DNA of 64,000 nucleotides, taken from NCBI RefSeq assembly GCF_014654365.1, contig NZ_BNAY01000011.1, positions 124,001-188,000 of the forward strand, in the 5' to 3' direction. Each line of letters opens with the position of its first letter. Position 1 is the first letter of the stretch. The translations under genes were made by a program, and so were the position numbers. Shown piece after piece: positions 9,407 to 18,019 of this stretch. Under the pieces are notes generated by a model, which was not told where the DNA came from, ran no database searches, and worked only from the letters and a program-made list of their open reading frames with translations. The stretch is from Amycolatopsis oliviviridis. GTDB taxonomy: Bacteria > Actinomycetota > Actinomycetes > Mycobacteriales > Pseudonocardiaceae.

Positions 9407-9868
9407 GTTCTCCCAGGTCCTAGTCGGTTTTTCCGGCTCTGGGAACAGCTAACCGCGAGGCCGGGGCCGGGATCCAACAGCCGTTCGGGCCCCGATGACA
9501 ACCATCGGTTGTCGTGCCACGAGAGAAGGGAGGGGCACGCTTGACGCCCTTTGGGGCAACATTGCTACTACGAACGGGCGCCCTCGAAGGAGGGGAAAGC
9601 CGCAAGATACGCGGCCGAAACATGATCATTACCCACGAGCATGATCGACGTGGTAGCGGTGAATCCCCAGCGTGACCAGCGAAGACTTGTCAACCGGCAA
9701 CATTCGCCTTTTCGTGCAATTCGTTCTGGTTTCGACCGTCACGATGTGGACACAGAGTGATGGGCGTCTGTCCAGATCATGGCAGAGGGGGATATCTTCC
9801 TGCCCTAACCTAGCCCCTGTGTCGGGGGCAACGCCTACCGGCGGCTGGTTGGTCATGGGAGGTAGTCG
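9407..9868. other. intergenic region upstream of liv operon
   Basis: This 462-base non-coding stretch separates the divergent hydrolase and livK genes. It holds a perfect 7-base-arm palindrome, GACAACCATCGGTTGTC, at 9497-9513, a plausible repressor site for the hydrolase side, and two ATGATC-containing repeats near 9620-9650. The livK ribosome site GGGAGG is at 9858-9863. I see no RNA gene or convincing small protein gene. Confidence 0.5.
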
Positions 9869-11029
9869 GTGTCAGGAGTGCGTTTTGGACGGGTTTTCGC
9901 CGTCGCGGCGGCTGCGTCGCTGGCGCTGGCGGGCTGCGCGGGCGGCAGCACGTCCGGTGGCGGTGACAGCAGCACGCTGAAGATCGGGTTCATGGGTGAC
10001 CTCACCGGTGAGAACTCCGGGATCGTGATCCCGCCCCGCAACGGCGCGAAGCTCGCTATCGACGAGTACAACAAGACGAACCCGGCGACCAAGCTGGAGC
10101 TCAAGGAATACGACAGCCAGGGCAAGCCCGAGCAGGCGACGTCGCTGATCGCGACCGCCGTCGGCCAGGACAAGATCACCGCGCTGATCGGCCCGGCGTT
10201 CTCCGGTGAGTCGAAGGCCATCGGCGGTCAGCTGGAGCAGAACAAGATCCCGAGTGTCTCGCCGTCGGCGACGAACGCGGGCCTTTCCGCGAACGGCTGG
10301 AAGTACTGGCACCGTGTCGTCGCGAGCGACGCCAGTCAGGGCCCGGCCATCGCCAACTTCCTCATCACGGCGAAGTCGCCCAAGAAGGCTTACGTCATCT
10401 CGGACGACCAAGAGTACAGCGTCGGCCTGGCCGACAACTTCGAGAAGACCTTGAAGGAAAAGAACGTCCCGACCGAGCGCGACAAGTTCGCCAAGGACGC
10501 GTCGGACTACTCCTCGACCGTGCAGAAGGTCAAGGCCGCGAACCCGGACATCATCCTCTTCGGTGGCTACTACGCCCAGGGTGGCCGTCTGCTCAAGCAG
10601 CTGCGTGACAGCCAGGTGACCGCCGTCTTCGCCACCGGCGACGGATCGCTCGACGCCCAGCTCGTCAGTGGTGCGGGTGCCGCGGCAGCCGAGAAGGCCG
10701 TCGTCGGCTGCCCCTGCAACATCCCGGACGCCGGCTCCACCGACGAGTTCAGCACCAAGTACAAGGCCGCGTACAACGTCGACCCGGCGATCTACTCGAG
10801 CGAGGGTTACGACGCCGCGACCGCCATCATCAACGCGGTCAAGGGTGGCGCGACCACCGCCGAGAAGATCAACGAGGCTCTCAAGACGATCGACTTCAAG
10901 GGTGTCTCGAAGCAGATCAAGTTCAAGGAGAACGGCGAACCGTCGACGGACGCGATCAACGTCTACCAGGTCACCGGTGGCGTCCTCAAGAACCTCGGCG
11001 TCTCGACCGAAGCCAAGCTCAACGGCTGA
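9869..11029 (+). CDS. livK: branched-chain amino acid ABC transporter substrate-binding lipoprotein
   Basis: The 386-residue product starts at GTG 9869, six bases after GGGAGG. Residues 1-23 are a lipoprotein signal ending in LALAGC, so the mature protein is anchored on the outer face of the membrane. It has the type I periplasmic binding fold of the LivK/LivJ family (GFMGDLTGENSG near the start, PAFSGES, GWKYWHRVV, QEYSVGLADNF). It captures leucine, isoleucine, valine or a related amino acid and delivers it to LivHM. It heads a five-gene operon and is followed by a hairpin that probably leaves it more abundant than the membrane parts. Confidence 0.95.
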   Translation: MSGVRFGRVFAVAAAASLALAGCAGGSTSGGGDSSTLKIGFMGDLTGENSGIVIPPRNGAKLAIDEYNKTNPATKLELKEYDSQGKPEQATSLIATAVGQDKITALIGPAFSGESKAIGGQLEQNKIPSVSPSATNAGLSANGWKYWHRVVASDASQGPAIANFLITAKSPKKAYVISDDQEYSVGLADNFEKTLKEKNVPTERDKFAKDASDYSSTVQKVKAANPDIILFGGYYAQGGRLLKQLRDSQVTAVFATGDGSLDAQLVSGAGAAAAEKAVVGCPCNIPDAGSTDEFSTKYKAAYNVDPAIYSSEGYDAATAIINAVKGGATTAEKINEALKTIDFKGVSKQIKFKENGEPSTDAINVYQVTGGVLKNLGVSTEAKLNG

Positions 11030-11052
11030 CGGAGCAGGTAGGAACACCTAAC

Positions 11053-11092
11053 GGAAGCGGGGGCGCTGTGCGGGCACAGCTCCCCCGCTTCC
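11053..11092 (+). terminator. hairpin between livK and livH (partial terminator or RNA stabiliser)
   Basis: Arms GGAAGCGGGGG (11053-11063) and CCCCCGCTTCC (11082-11092) pair perfectly, with a further GCTGTG/CACAGC stem inside. There is no U tract. It is 24 bases past the livK stop and 50 bases before livH, where many importers set a high ratio of binding protein to permease. Confidence 0.75.
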
Positions 11093-11141
11093 CGTAAATG
11101 TGGCGAAATATCCTCGCCCCGTCCCGTAAGGCATCCACGTC

Positions 11142-12113
11142 ATGCTTCAAGATCTGCAAGCCCAGTTCCTCGGTAGCACCATCGGCGGACTGGTCGCCGG
11201 AAGCATCTACGCCCTCATCGCCCTCGGCTACACAATGGTCTACGGCGTGCTCCGGCTCATCAACTTCGCCCATTCCGAGATCTTCATGATCGGGACGGTC
11301 ACGTCCCTGTTCGTCCTCATCACCATCGCCGGCGGCACCGCCCCGATCACGCTCGGCGTGTTCGGCATGATCGCCGTGCTGTTGCTGATCATCATCGCCT
11401 CGGCCGCTGTGTCCGGCGGCGCCGCGGTCTTGCTGGAGCAAGTGGCCTACCGGCCGCTCCGCAAGAAGGGCGCGACCCGGCTGGCCGCGCTGATCTCCGC
11501 CATCGGCGCCTCGCTGTTCCTGCAGGAGCTGTTCGGTCTCGAGATCATCGAATGGATCACCGGGAAATCCGGCCGTGTGCAACAGAACGCGCCGCGGTTC
11601 ATCCCGCACGAGGAGCTGTTCCACATCGGCAACGGCGTGGTCCGCACCGACCACGTGTTCGTCGTCGTCGGCGCCGTGATCATGATGATCGCCCTCGACC
11701 AGCTGGTCAGCCGGACCCGCATCGGCCGCGGTATCCGTGCCACGGCACAGGATCCCGAAGCCGCCGTGCTGATGGGCGTCAGCATCGACAAGATCGTGCG
11801 TCTCACCTTCCTGCTCGGTGGCGCTATGGCGGGTGTCGCCGCGGCGCTGTACGTCATGGAATACGAGAACACCGATTACCGCATCGGCTTCCTCCTCGGC
11901 ATCAAGGCGTTCACCGCGGCCGTGCTGGGAGGTATCGGCAACCTGCGAGGGGCGCTGCTCGGTGGCATCGTGCTCGGCCTGGTGGAGAACTGGAGTTCCA
12001 TCTTCTTCGGTTCACAATGGAAGGACGTCACCGCCTTCGTGGTTCTGGTGCTGGTCCTGATGTTCCGTCCCACCGGCATCCTCGGTGAATCGCTGCAGCG
12101 GGCACGCGCATGA
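11142..12113 (+). CDS. livH: branched-chain amino acid ABC transporter permease LivH
   Basis: A 323-residue integral membrane protein with about eight hydrophobic segments. It has the LivH hallmarks YALIALGYTMVYGVLRLINFAH near the N-terminus and GIKAFTAAVLGGIGNLRGAL near the C-terminus, the latter being the loop that contacts the ATPases. It forms the transmembrane pore with LivM. Starting at ATG 11142, it ends with TGA 12111-12113 overlapping the livM start by four bases, so the two subunits are translationally coupled. Confidence 0.95.
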   Translation: MLQDLQAQFLGSTIGGLVAGSIYALIALGYTMVYGVLRLINFAHSEIFMIGTVTSLFVLITIAGGTAPITLGVFGMIAVLLLIIIASAAVSGGAAVLLEQVAYRPLRKKGATRLAALISAIGASLFLQELFGLEIIEWITGKSGRVQQNAPRFIPHEELFHIGNGVVRTDHVFVVVGAVIMMIALDQLVSRTRIGRGIRATAQDPEAAVLMGVSIDKIVRLTFLLGGAMAGVAAALYVMEYENTDYRIGFLLGIKAFTAAVLGGIGNLRGALLGGIVLGLVENWSSIFFGSQWKDVTAFVVLVLVLMFRPTGILGESLQRARA

Positions 12114-13240
12114 AGGGCAACGAAGAAGTGTCTACAGAAAACGGAAAGGCCGCGCGCGCCGGCTTTCACCCGATCGACGGCCTTCGGGATTGGTGGGCCG
12201 ACGCTCCGCATTGGCAACGTTATGGCGTGTACATCGCCCTGATCGTCGGCGCCTTGATCCTTCCCGCGCCGGCGATCGGCTCGTTCATGTCGCCGGAATC
12301 GGACTGGACCACGGTCCTGATCTTCCCGGTCGGGGTGTACATCCTGCTGGCGATCGGCCTGAACATTGTCGTCGGCCACGCGGGCATGCTCGACCTCGGG
12401 TTCGTCGCGTTCTTCGCGATCGGCGCCTACACCCTCGCCGTGATGGGCACGAAATACGGCTGGACCTTCTGGGGATGCCTTGTGCTCGGCATCTTCCTGG
12501 CGGCGATGTCCGGGGTGATCCTCGGTGCTCCGACGCTCCGGCTACGCGGTGACTATCTGGCCATCGTGACACTCGGGTTCGGTGAAATCGTCCGGATCAC
12601 CGCGACGAACACCGACGGCATCGGCGGTGCCCGCGGGATCACCAACGTCCCGCACCCGGAACCCATGTTCGGAACCGAATTCCTGCTCGACCCGGCGCCG
12701 TACTATTACCTGATCCTGGCGGCGATCGTGATCGCGATCGTCTTCTCCGTCCGGCTGCACCGCAGCCGCGTCGGCCGGGCTTGGGCGGCGATCCGCGAAG
12801 ACGAGGACGCCGCCGAACTGATGGGCGTCCCGACGTTCAAGTTCAAGCTGCTGGCGTTCGCCATCGGCGCCATGCTCGGCGGTATGGCCGGTGTGGTCTA
12901 CGCGAGCAAGGCCGTCTTCATCGAACCGAACAACTTCCCGTTCATCCTCTCGGCGACCATTCTCGCGGCCGTCGTGCTCGGTGGCGCGGGGAACCTGCCC
13001 GGCGTCATCCTCGGCGCGTTCCTCGTCGCCTGGCTTCCGGAGCGGTTCCGGTTCCTTTCCGAGTACCGCATCCTGATCTTCGGCGGCGTGCTCGTGCTGA
13101 TGATGGCGCTGCGGCCGGAGGGCCTGCTGCCGTCCCGGCAGCGCAAGGCGGAACTACGTGAAGGAACGGGCGGGATGGGCGCCATGGGCGCCGAAGTCGC
13201 GGGTCCGGATTCCGAGGCTTCGGCGGAGGTGACGAAATGA
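12110..13240 (+). CDS. livM: branched-chain amino acid ABC transporter permease LivM
   Basis: A 376-residue permease with a hydrophilic N-terminal extension of about 45 residues, then about eight membrane segments. LivM signatures are GLNIVVGHAGMLDLGFVAFFAIGAYT, LRLRGDYLAIVTLGFGEIVR and VVLGGAGNLPG. It partners LivH. ATG 12110 overlaps the livH stop; GTG 12128 is an alternative start. The tail after the last segment (SRQRKAELREG onward) is unusually long and charged. Its own TGA overlaps livG by four bases. Confidence 0.95.
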   Translation: MKGNEEVSTENGKAARAGFHPIDGLRDWWADAPHWQRYGVYIALIVGALILPAPAIGSFMSPESDWTTVLIFPVGVYILLAIGLNIVVGHAGMLDLGFVAFFAIGAYTLAVMGTKYGWTFWGCLVLGIFLAAMSGVILGAPTLRLRGDYLAIVTLGFGEIVRITATNTDGIGGARGITNVPHPEPMFGTEFLLDPAPYYYLILAAIVIAIVFSVRLHRSRVGRAWAAIREDEDAAELMGVPTFKFKLLAFAIGAMLGGMAGVVYASKAVFIEPNNFPFILSATILAAVVLGGAGNLPGVILGAFLVAWLPERFRFLSEYRILIFGGVLVLMMALRPEGLLPSRQRKAELREGTGGMGAMGAEVAGPDSEASAEVTK

Positions 13241-14010
13241 GCGCACTGCTCGAATTCGACAACGTGACCATGCGCTTCGGCGGTGTCACGGCCTTGAAGG
13301 AAGTCGACCTCACCATCGACAAGGGTGAGATCTTCGCGCTGATCGGGCCGAACGGCGCGGGCAAGACCACCGTGTTCAACGTGATCACGGGTGTCTACCA
13401 GCCGACCGAAGGCCAGGTGCGCTTCGACGGCACCAAGGTCAACGGGATGAAGCGGTTCAGGATCAACCAGACCGGGATCGCCCGCACGTTCCAGAACATC
13501 CGGCTGTTCCACAACATGTCGGCGCTCGAGAACGTGATGGTCGGTGCGGACTCGCACCACAAGACCGGTGCGATCTCGGCGACGCTGGGCCTGCCCGTGC
13601 ACCGCAAGGAAGAGAAGCGGGGCCGCGAGCTGGCGAGGGACCTGCTGGACTTCGTCGGCATCGGACGGGTCGAGCACAACACCGCGAAGAACCTCTCCTA
13701 CGGCGATCAGCGCCGTCTGGAGATCGCGCGTGCGCTCGCGACCGACCCGAAGCTGCTGCTGCTCGACGAGCCCGCCGCCGGCATGAACCCGGCGGAGAAG
13801 AACTCGCTGCAGCAGCTGATCCGCAAGATCCGGGACGACGGCCGGACCGTGCTGCTCATCGAGCACGACATGGGCTTGGTCATGCAGATCGCCGACCGGC
13901 TGGCCGTGCTCGACTTCGGCCAGAAGATCGCAGAAGGGCTCCCCCAAGAGGTGCAGAACAACCAGAAGGTGATCGAGGCTTACCTGGGGGTGGCGGAAGA
14001 TGCTTCTTGA
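13237..14010 (+). CDS. livG: branched-chain amino acid ABC transporter ATPase LivG
   Basis: A 257-residue ABC ATPase with Walker A GPNGAGKTT, signature LSYGDQRR and Walker B LLLLDEPAAGMNP, followed by the LivG-type IEHDMGLVM. The arrangement FNVITGVYQPTEG and IARTFQNIRLF is specific to LivG. It hydrolyses ATP with LivF to power import through LivHM on the cytosolic face. ATG 13237 overlaps livM; the 3' end overlaps livF by 11 bases. Confidence 0.95.
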   Translation: MSALLEFDNVTMRFGGVTALKEVDLTIDKGEIFALIGPNGAGKTTVFNVITGVYQPTEGQVRFDGTKVNGMKRFRINQTGIARTFQNIRLFHNMSALENVMVGADSHHKTGAISATLGLPVHRKEEKRGRELARDLLDFVGIGRVEHNTAKNLSYGDQRRLEIARALATDPKLLLLDEPAAGMNPAEKNSLQQLIRKIRDDGRTVLLIEHDMGLVMQIADRLAVLDFGQKIAEGLPQEVQNNQKVIEAYLGVAEDAS

Positions 14011-14713
14011 GGTTCAGGACATCAACGTCCACTACGGGAAGATCGCCGCGCTCAAGGGCATGACCATCGAGGTCGGCGAGGGCGAGATCGTTTCGCTCAT
14101 CGGGGCCAACGGCGCCGGCAAGACCACGACGCTGAAGACGATCTCGGGCCTGCGTCCGCTGACCAGCGGCCGGATCCTCTTCGACGGCAAGGACATCTCG
14201 AAGACGCCCGGGCACAAGCGGGTCGAACTCGGGATCGGCCAGTCGCCGGAAGGCCGGGGCGTGTTCCCCGGTATGACGGTGCAGGAAAACCTCCTGATGG
14301 GTGCCTACACCCGCAAGGACGACCTGAAGGCCGACCTCGACGAGGTCTACGAGCTGTTCCCGCGGCTTAACGAGCGCAAGACCCAGTTCGGCGGCACGAT
14401 GTCCGGTGGCGAGCAGCAGATGATCGCCATCGGCCGCGCGCTGATGACCAAGCCCAAGGTGTTGCTGCTCGACGAGCCGTCCATGGGCCTGGCGCCGATG
14501 CTGATCGCGCAGATCTTCGACATCATCCGCGAGATCAACAAGCGCGGGACCACGGTCCTGCTCGTGGAGCAGAACGCGCAGCAGGCGCTGAAGCTCTCCG
14601 ATCGCGCGTACGTGCTGGAGACCGGTGAAGTGGTCAAGAGCGCCCGCGGTGTCGAGCTGCTGGACGACCCTCAGGTGCGGGCCGCCTACCTCGGTGGCGA
14701 CCTGGGCGTCTGA
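14000..14713 (+). CDS. livF: branched-chain amino acid ABC transporter ATPase LivF
   Basis: A 237-residue ABC ATPase. Walker A is GANGAGKTT, the signature MSGGEQQM and Walker B VLLLDEPSMGLAP; IGQSPEGRGVFPGMTVQENL is typical of LivF. It closes the operon and is followed 10 bases later by a strong terminator. ATG 14000 lies inside the livG end, an 11-base overlap in another frame, implying coupling of ATPase synthesis. Confidence 0.95.
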   Translation: MLLEVQDINVHYGKIAALKGMTIEVGEGEIVSLIGANGAGKTTTLKTISGLRPLTSGRILFDGKDISKTPGHKRVELGIGQSPEGRGVFPGMTVQENLLMGAYTRKDDLKADLDEVYELFPRLNERKTQFGGTMSGGEQQMIAIGRALMTKPKVLLLDEPSMGLAPMLIAQIFDIIREINKRGTTVLLVEQNAQQALKLSDRAYVLETGEVVKSARGVELLDDPQVRAAYLGGDLGV

Positions 14714-14723
14714 CGCCTTCGAA

Positions 14724-14763
14724 GAAAGGGCCCCGTCGCTCTCGCGGCGGGGCCCTTTTCTTT
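14724..14763 (+). terminator. rho-independent terminator of liv operon
   Basis: A GC-rich stem (AAAGGGCCCCG near 14725 with CGGGGCCCTTTT to 14759) with a TCTC loop is followed by TTCTTT. It begins 10 bases past the livF stop and is the only classical intrinsic terminator I see in the window. Confidence 0.9.
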
Positions 14764-14768
14764 GGTCG

Positions 14769-14800
14769 AGAGGTAAGGCGAACGTGGCGTGTCCGGGCGA
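14769..14800 (+). repeat. copy of the GGTAAGGC flank word
   Basis: AGGTAAGGCGAACGTGGC and the following TGTCCGGG align with 34846-34876 (GGGTAAGGCAAAGGTGTC then TGTCGGG) with only a few changes. It lies just before the ACTCGCGTGATCAG cluster, as the other copies lie before hairpins. Confidence 0.6.
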
Positions 14801-14807
14801 GATGGGC

Positions 14808-14924
14808 GATCACGCGTGATCCGACGGCGAACTCGCGTGATCAGAGACGGAACTCGCGGGATCAGACGACGATCACCGAGTTCGCCCTCTGATCACGCGA
14901 GATCCGTTCCTGATCACGCGAGTT
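14808..14924. repeat. cluster of direct and inverted AACTCGCGTGATCAG repeats
   Basis: Five or six copies of one 14-16-base word occur in 117 bases: GATCACGCGTGATC (14808-14821, a full palindrome), AACTCGCGTGATCAGAG (14830-14846), AACTCGCGGGATCAGAC (14851-14867), an inverted degenerate copy near 14870-14885, and inverted copies CTCTGATCACGCGAG (14887-14901) and CCTGATCACGCGAGTT (14909-14924). It lies between the convergent livF and lipoprotein genes. The set can fold into nested hairpins. Confidence 0.85.
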
Positions 14925-14954
14925 ACACCTTCACGCATCTCCTCAAGGCACAGC

Positions 14955-15494
14955 TCAGCCCAGCTTGATGTCGGTGCCGGTGAGGTTCTTCATGTCGGTC
15001 AAGGTCGGACCGCCGAAAGCCCGCAGCACCAACGGTTTCGCCTCCTTGGGCAGATCGAAGTAGAGGTCGAACTCGACCCGGACGCCCCGCCCGAGATCGA
15101 ACTTGTCGGGCTGGCGTTTGATCGTCATCGCCTGGTTGTCGACGGCGATCACGGCGCCGGAATCGGTGACCAGCTGCTGGCGCCGGGTGTCGAACAGGAT
15201 TCCGGACAGCCCCTTTCCCGTCACCACCAGCCGGAGCCGGACGAACTGTCCCTTCGCCTCGAACTCGGTGTGGCTGCCGGTGAGACTGGGCAATCCGGCG
15301 GCCAGACCGATGACGGAGAACTCTGTCTCGCCGTTGAGCGCCGACGGCAGGTGCAGCGCGGTCTCGTCCGGCCGGACCTCCCGCGCGGGCAGGTCGTACA
15401 CGGGTTTGGCGGGTGGCCGCTCCGGTTCACCGGAGCAGCCGGCGACCAGGACCGAGACGGCCGCCACGAGAGCACGAACGATTCCTCTGCGCAC
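14955..15494 (-). CDS. DUF4352-like lipoprotein
   Basis: A 179-residue lipoprotein; the signal ends SVLVAGC, placing Cys at about 20. The mature part is one beta-sandwich-like domain with GQFVRLRLVVTGKG, FDTRRQQLVTDSGAVI and GRGVRVEFDLYFDLP, the pattern of DUF4352/telomeric-repeat-factor-like immunoglobulin-fold domains common in actinobacterial surface lipoproteins. The function is unknown. It is divergent from the LysR gene with 37 bases between starts, so promoters overlap and the regulator may act on it. Confidence 0.75.
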   Translation of the reverse strand: MRRGIVRALVAAVSVLVAGCSGEPERPPAKPVYDLPAREVRPDETALHLPSALNGETEFSVIGLAAGLPSLTGSHTEFEAKGQFVRLRLVVTGKGLSGILFDTRRQQLVTDSGAVIAVDNQAMTIKRQPDKFDLGRGVRVEFDLYFDLPKEAKPLVLRAFGGPTLTDMKNLTGTDIKLG

Positions 15495-15531
15495 TCGTCG
15501 ATTCTGCCTGGTCTGAGGCTACTGTGCGGCT

Positions 15532-16410
15532 GTGGAGTTACGACGTCTTCGATATCTGTGCGCGGTGGCGGAGGAAGGGCATCTCACCCGTGCCGCGGAG
15601 CGCCTCGGCATCCGGGCGTCGTCGCTCAGCCAGCAGATCATCGCGCTGGAACGAGAACTGGACGCGCCCCTGTTCGTCCGGACCCAGGCGGGGATGACCC
15701 CCACCGCCGCCGCACTGGCGCTGCTCCCCCACGCGCGCCGGATACTGGAAGAGGCCGACCTCGGCGCGCGGGCCGTCCGTGACGCCGTGGCCCGGCCACT
15801 CCGCGTCGGCGTGACACCGGGCGCGCCACCGGCCGTGCTCCCCGTCCTGTACGCGGAGGCCGCGGAGATCGACGACCTCTCCGCCGCGCGCCAGCTCGAA
15901 CTCCTGCGCCGTGGCGCGCTCGACGCCGGCCTGCTCGCGCTGCCGGAAGACGTGGAAGGTCTGCGAGCCGTCGTCGTGAGCGAGAGACCGCTGGGGGTGC
16001 TCGTCTCCGAGGCCCATCCCGTGACCCGGCTCGATCACACGGGCTGGGACGACCTCGCCGGACTGGATCTCCTCCTGTACGACCGAGAACTGGCACCGGG
16101 TTATCACGACGAGCTGCTCGCGACGGTCGGCTGGCGGCCGCCTCGGGTGCGGACCGGGCCGCCTCGGCGGTCGCTGTTCGTCGCCGAACTGCGACACGGC
16201 GGTGACGTCGTCGCCCTGCGGCCCCGGGAAGAGCCGGCCGAAGGCCTGCGCTGGATTCCGCTGCGGGAGGCGCCCGTCGTCCGGCACGCCCTCGTGTGGA
16301 ACCCCGCCCACGAATCCTCGGGCCGGATCGAGGAGCTGGCGTCGCGCCTGGGTATGACAACGCCCACAACGGATTCGCGCCCCACCCGCTCGGCCTCCCC
16401 TGTTCGGTGA
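15532..16410 (+). CDS. LysR-family transcriptional regulator
   Basis: A 292-residue regulator from GTG 15532. The helix-turn-helix is in the first 45 residues (AEEGHLTRAAERLGIRASSLSQQI), followed by a linker and an effector-binding domain. This effector domain is shorter and less conserved than usual, so the ligand is unclear. The gap to the divergent lipoprotein gene is too short for two separate promoters and no ribosome site precedes GTG, so translation may be leaderless. Confidence 0.88.
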   Translation: MELRRLRYLCAVAEEGHLTRAAERLGIRASSLSQQIIALERELDAPLFVRTQAGMTPTAAALALLPHARRILEEADLGARAVRDAVARPLRVGVTPGAPPAVLPVLYAEAAEIDDLSAARQLELLRRGALDAGLLALPEDVEGLRAVVVSERPLGVLVSEAHPVTRLDHTGWDDLAGLDLLLYDRELAPGYHDELLATVGWRPPRVRTGPPRRSLFVAELRHGGDVVALRPREEPAEGLRWIPLREAPVVRHALVWNPAHESSGRIEELASRLGMTTPTTDSRPTRSASPVR

Positions 16411-16498
16411 TCCCGAACGGCCGTACGGATCCACCTCGTGGACGGCTCCTCGCGTTTCGCGATTACCTCACGGTGTTCGAGAACGAAGGAGGATTGTC

Positions 16499-16801
16499 AT
16501 GCGACAGTGGGGTTTCGTCTACTTGGCCGACGGCTGCGATCCGGCGCGGGACGTGTCCCGTGTGGACACCGGGAAGTGCCTGACCGTGCTGGTCGGTGTC
16601 GGCGAGGTGGATCAGGTCGTGGCCGCGGCCGAACGACTTGTCGCCGAAGGCGCACAACTGATCGAACTGTGCGGCGCGTTCGGTCCCGTGTGGACGGCGC
16701 GGGTGATCGACGCGGTGGGAAGCCGGGTACCGGTCGGGAGCGTCATGTACGGCGGTGAGGCCACGAAGCAGCTTCACGACCTGTTCGGCCTCGGGGCCTA
16801 G
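16499..16801 (+). CDS. DUF6506-like small protein
   Basis: A 100-residue soluble protein with AAERLVAEGAQLIELCGAFG and VDAVGSRVPVGSV-type segments, resembling the DUF6506 family, whose members have an alpha/beta unit with the ELCGGFG-like turn. The function is not known to me. AAGGAGGA lies 6 bases before ATG 16499, a strong site. The last four bases overlap the 3' end of the convergent MarR gene. Confidence 0.7.
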   Translation: MRQWGFVYLADGCDPARDVSRVDTGKCLTVLVGVGEVDQVVAAAERLVAEGAQLIELCGAFGPVWTARVIDAVGSRVPVGSVMYGGEATKQLHDLFGLGA

Positions 16802-17277
16802 CAGTTGTCGTCGTGGACGGCCTCGACACAGGGGCCGGCCTCGGCGTGACCCGCGGCCTGGTACAGCAGGTTGTACAGCGTCTCGCGCTGATCGTTGTCG
16901 AGTGCGCCGAGAACCTGGTCCTCGACCTCGGCGAGCGCGAACTCGGCTTTCACGAGTTGCTTGGCCCCGACGTCGGTGAGTTCGACGATATGCCGCCGCC
17001 GGTCCTGCGGCGACCGCTTGCGTTCGATCAGGTTCGCCGATTCGAGGTCGTTGAGCAGCCCCACGACGTTCGTGCCGTCCATCTCCAGCGTCTTCGCGAG
17101 GTCCTGCTGCGAGCAGCCGCCGAGATCGCGCAGCACGGTGAGCGCGACGAGATGCCGGGGGCGCAGGCCGAGCGGGGTCAGGACGGTCTCGCTGCGCAGC
17201 CGGATCCGGCGGGTGACGTGGTCGAGCAGCGCGCCGCAGCGGTGCGGGGGCTGGTTCACGACCGGGAGTTCGGACAC
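16798..17277 (-). CDS. MarR-family transcriptional regulator
   Basis: A 159-residue protein starting at GTG 17277. The winged helix core (LRPRHLVALTVLRDLGGCSQQDLAKTL, then LLNDLESANLIERKRSPQDRRRHIVELT) is a textbook MarR recognition helix and wing. It is a dimeric ligand-responsive repressor. The divergent azoreductase-like gene starts 84 bases away, the usual target arrangement. It has a Cys near each end (CGALLDH; EAGPCVEAVHDDNC), which raises the option of thiol sensing of quinones or oxidants; this is inference. Confidence 0.9.
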   Translation of the reverse strand: MSELPVVNQPPHRCGALLDHVTRRIRLRSETVLTPLGLRPRHLVALTVLRDLGGCSQQDLAKTLEMDGTNVVGLLNDLESANLIERKRSPQDRRRHIVELTDVGAKQLVKAEFALAEVEDQVLGALDNDQRETLYNLLYQAAGHAEAGPCVEAVHDDNC

Positions 17278-17323
17278 AGGTCGAGTGTACGTTCCCAGAT
17301 GATGGCCACCACAGCATCAATGG

Positions 17324-17350
17324 TTTGCGTTACACAAACTATCTGTGCAA
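17324..17350. promoter_or_regulatory. candidate MarR operator/promoter of azoreductase
   Basis: TTTGCGTTACACAAAC forms an imperfect palindrome (TTGCG/CACAA), repeated in part by CTGTGCAAG 8 bases on. It lies between the divergent MarR and azoreductase starts, directly upstream of the latter, where repressor binding would block the promoter. Confidence 0.45.
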
Positions 17351-17360
17351 GATTATGGGT

Positions 17361-18002
17361 ATGACGCATCTGCTGCACATCGACTCGAGCATCACGGGCG
17401 AGCACTCGATCAGCCGCCACCTCACCGCACGGGCGGCCGCGGCCTGGCGCGCCGCGCATCCGGAAGGCACCGTCACCTACCGTGACCTGGGCGCCGACCC
17501 GCTGCCGCATCTGAACACGGCGACCCACCTCTCCAGGGCCGTGCCGCCGGAGCAGCACACCCCGGAGCAGGCCGAGGGCTGGCGGCTCATCAAGGAGCTG
17601 ATCGACGAGGTCAAGGCGGCCGACACGGTGCTGCTGGGCCTGCCGCTGTACAACTTCGGCCCGCCGAGCACGGTCAAATCCTGGGTCGACCACCTGATCG
17701 CGCCCGGACTGTCGATCGATCCCGAGACCAACCAGGGCCTGCTGGGCGGACGCGACTTCATCGTCCTCGCCTCGCGTGGCGGCGGCTACGGCGAAGGCAC
17801 TCCTCGTGCGGGCTGGGACCATGCGCAGTCATGGATCCCCCACGGCGTCTCGCTGACCGGGCTCGAACCGCGGTTCGTCACCGCCGAGCTGACCATGGCG
17901 AAGGTCAACCCGGCGATGGCGGACCTGATCCCCCTGGCCGAGGCCAGCCAGGCCGAGGCCGAACGCGCCATCGACGCCTTGTGGACGCCCGTCGCGGCTT
18001 GA
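17361..18002 (+). CDS. FMN-dependent NADH:quinone oxidoreductase / azoreductase
   Basis: A 213-residue flavodoxin-fold enzyme of the AzoR family: HIDSS near the start binds the FMN phosphate, and PLYNFGPPSTVKSWVDHLI is the FMN-contact motif. RGGGYGEG and GLEPRFV are also typical. It reduces quinones or azo dyes by two electrons with NADH as a cytosolic dimer. ATG 17361 follows ATG 17355 by two codons; neither has a clear ribosome site, so a leaderless message is possible. Control by the divergent MarR protein is likely. Confidence 0.88.
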   Translation: MTHLLHIDSSITGEHSISRHLTARAAAAWRAAHPEGTVTYRDLGADPLPHLNTATHLSRAVPPEQHTPEQAEGWRLIKELIDEVKAADTVLLGLPLYNFGPPSTVKSWVDHLIAPGLSIDPETNQGLLGGRDFIVLASRGGGYGEGTPRAGWDHAQSWIPHGVSLTGLEPRFVTAELTMAKVNPAMADLIPLAEASQAEAERAIDALWTPVAA

Positions 18003-18019
18003 GCGCGTGGTCGCCGAAA

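Noticed and set aside
9541..9678. A 45-codon frame from TTG 9541 after GGGAGGGG
   Set aside because: Mixed third positions, no recognisable sequence, lies in a promoter region.
14808..14924. CRISPR array
   Set aside because: Repeat units occur in both orientations with spacers of only 5-20 bases, and no cas genes are present.
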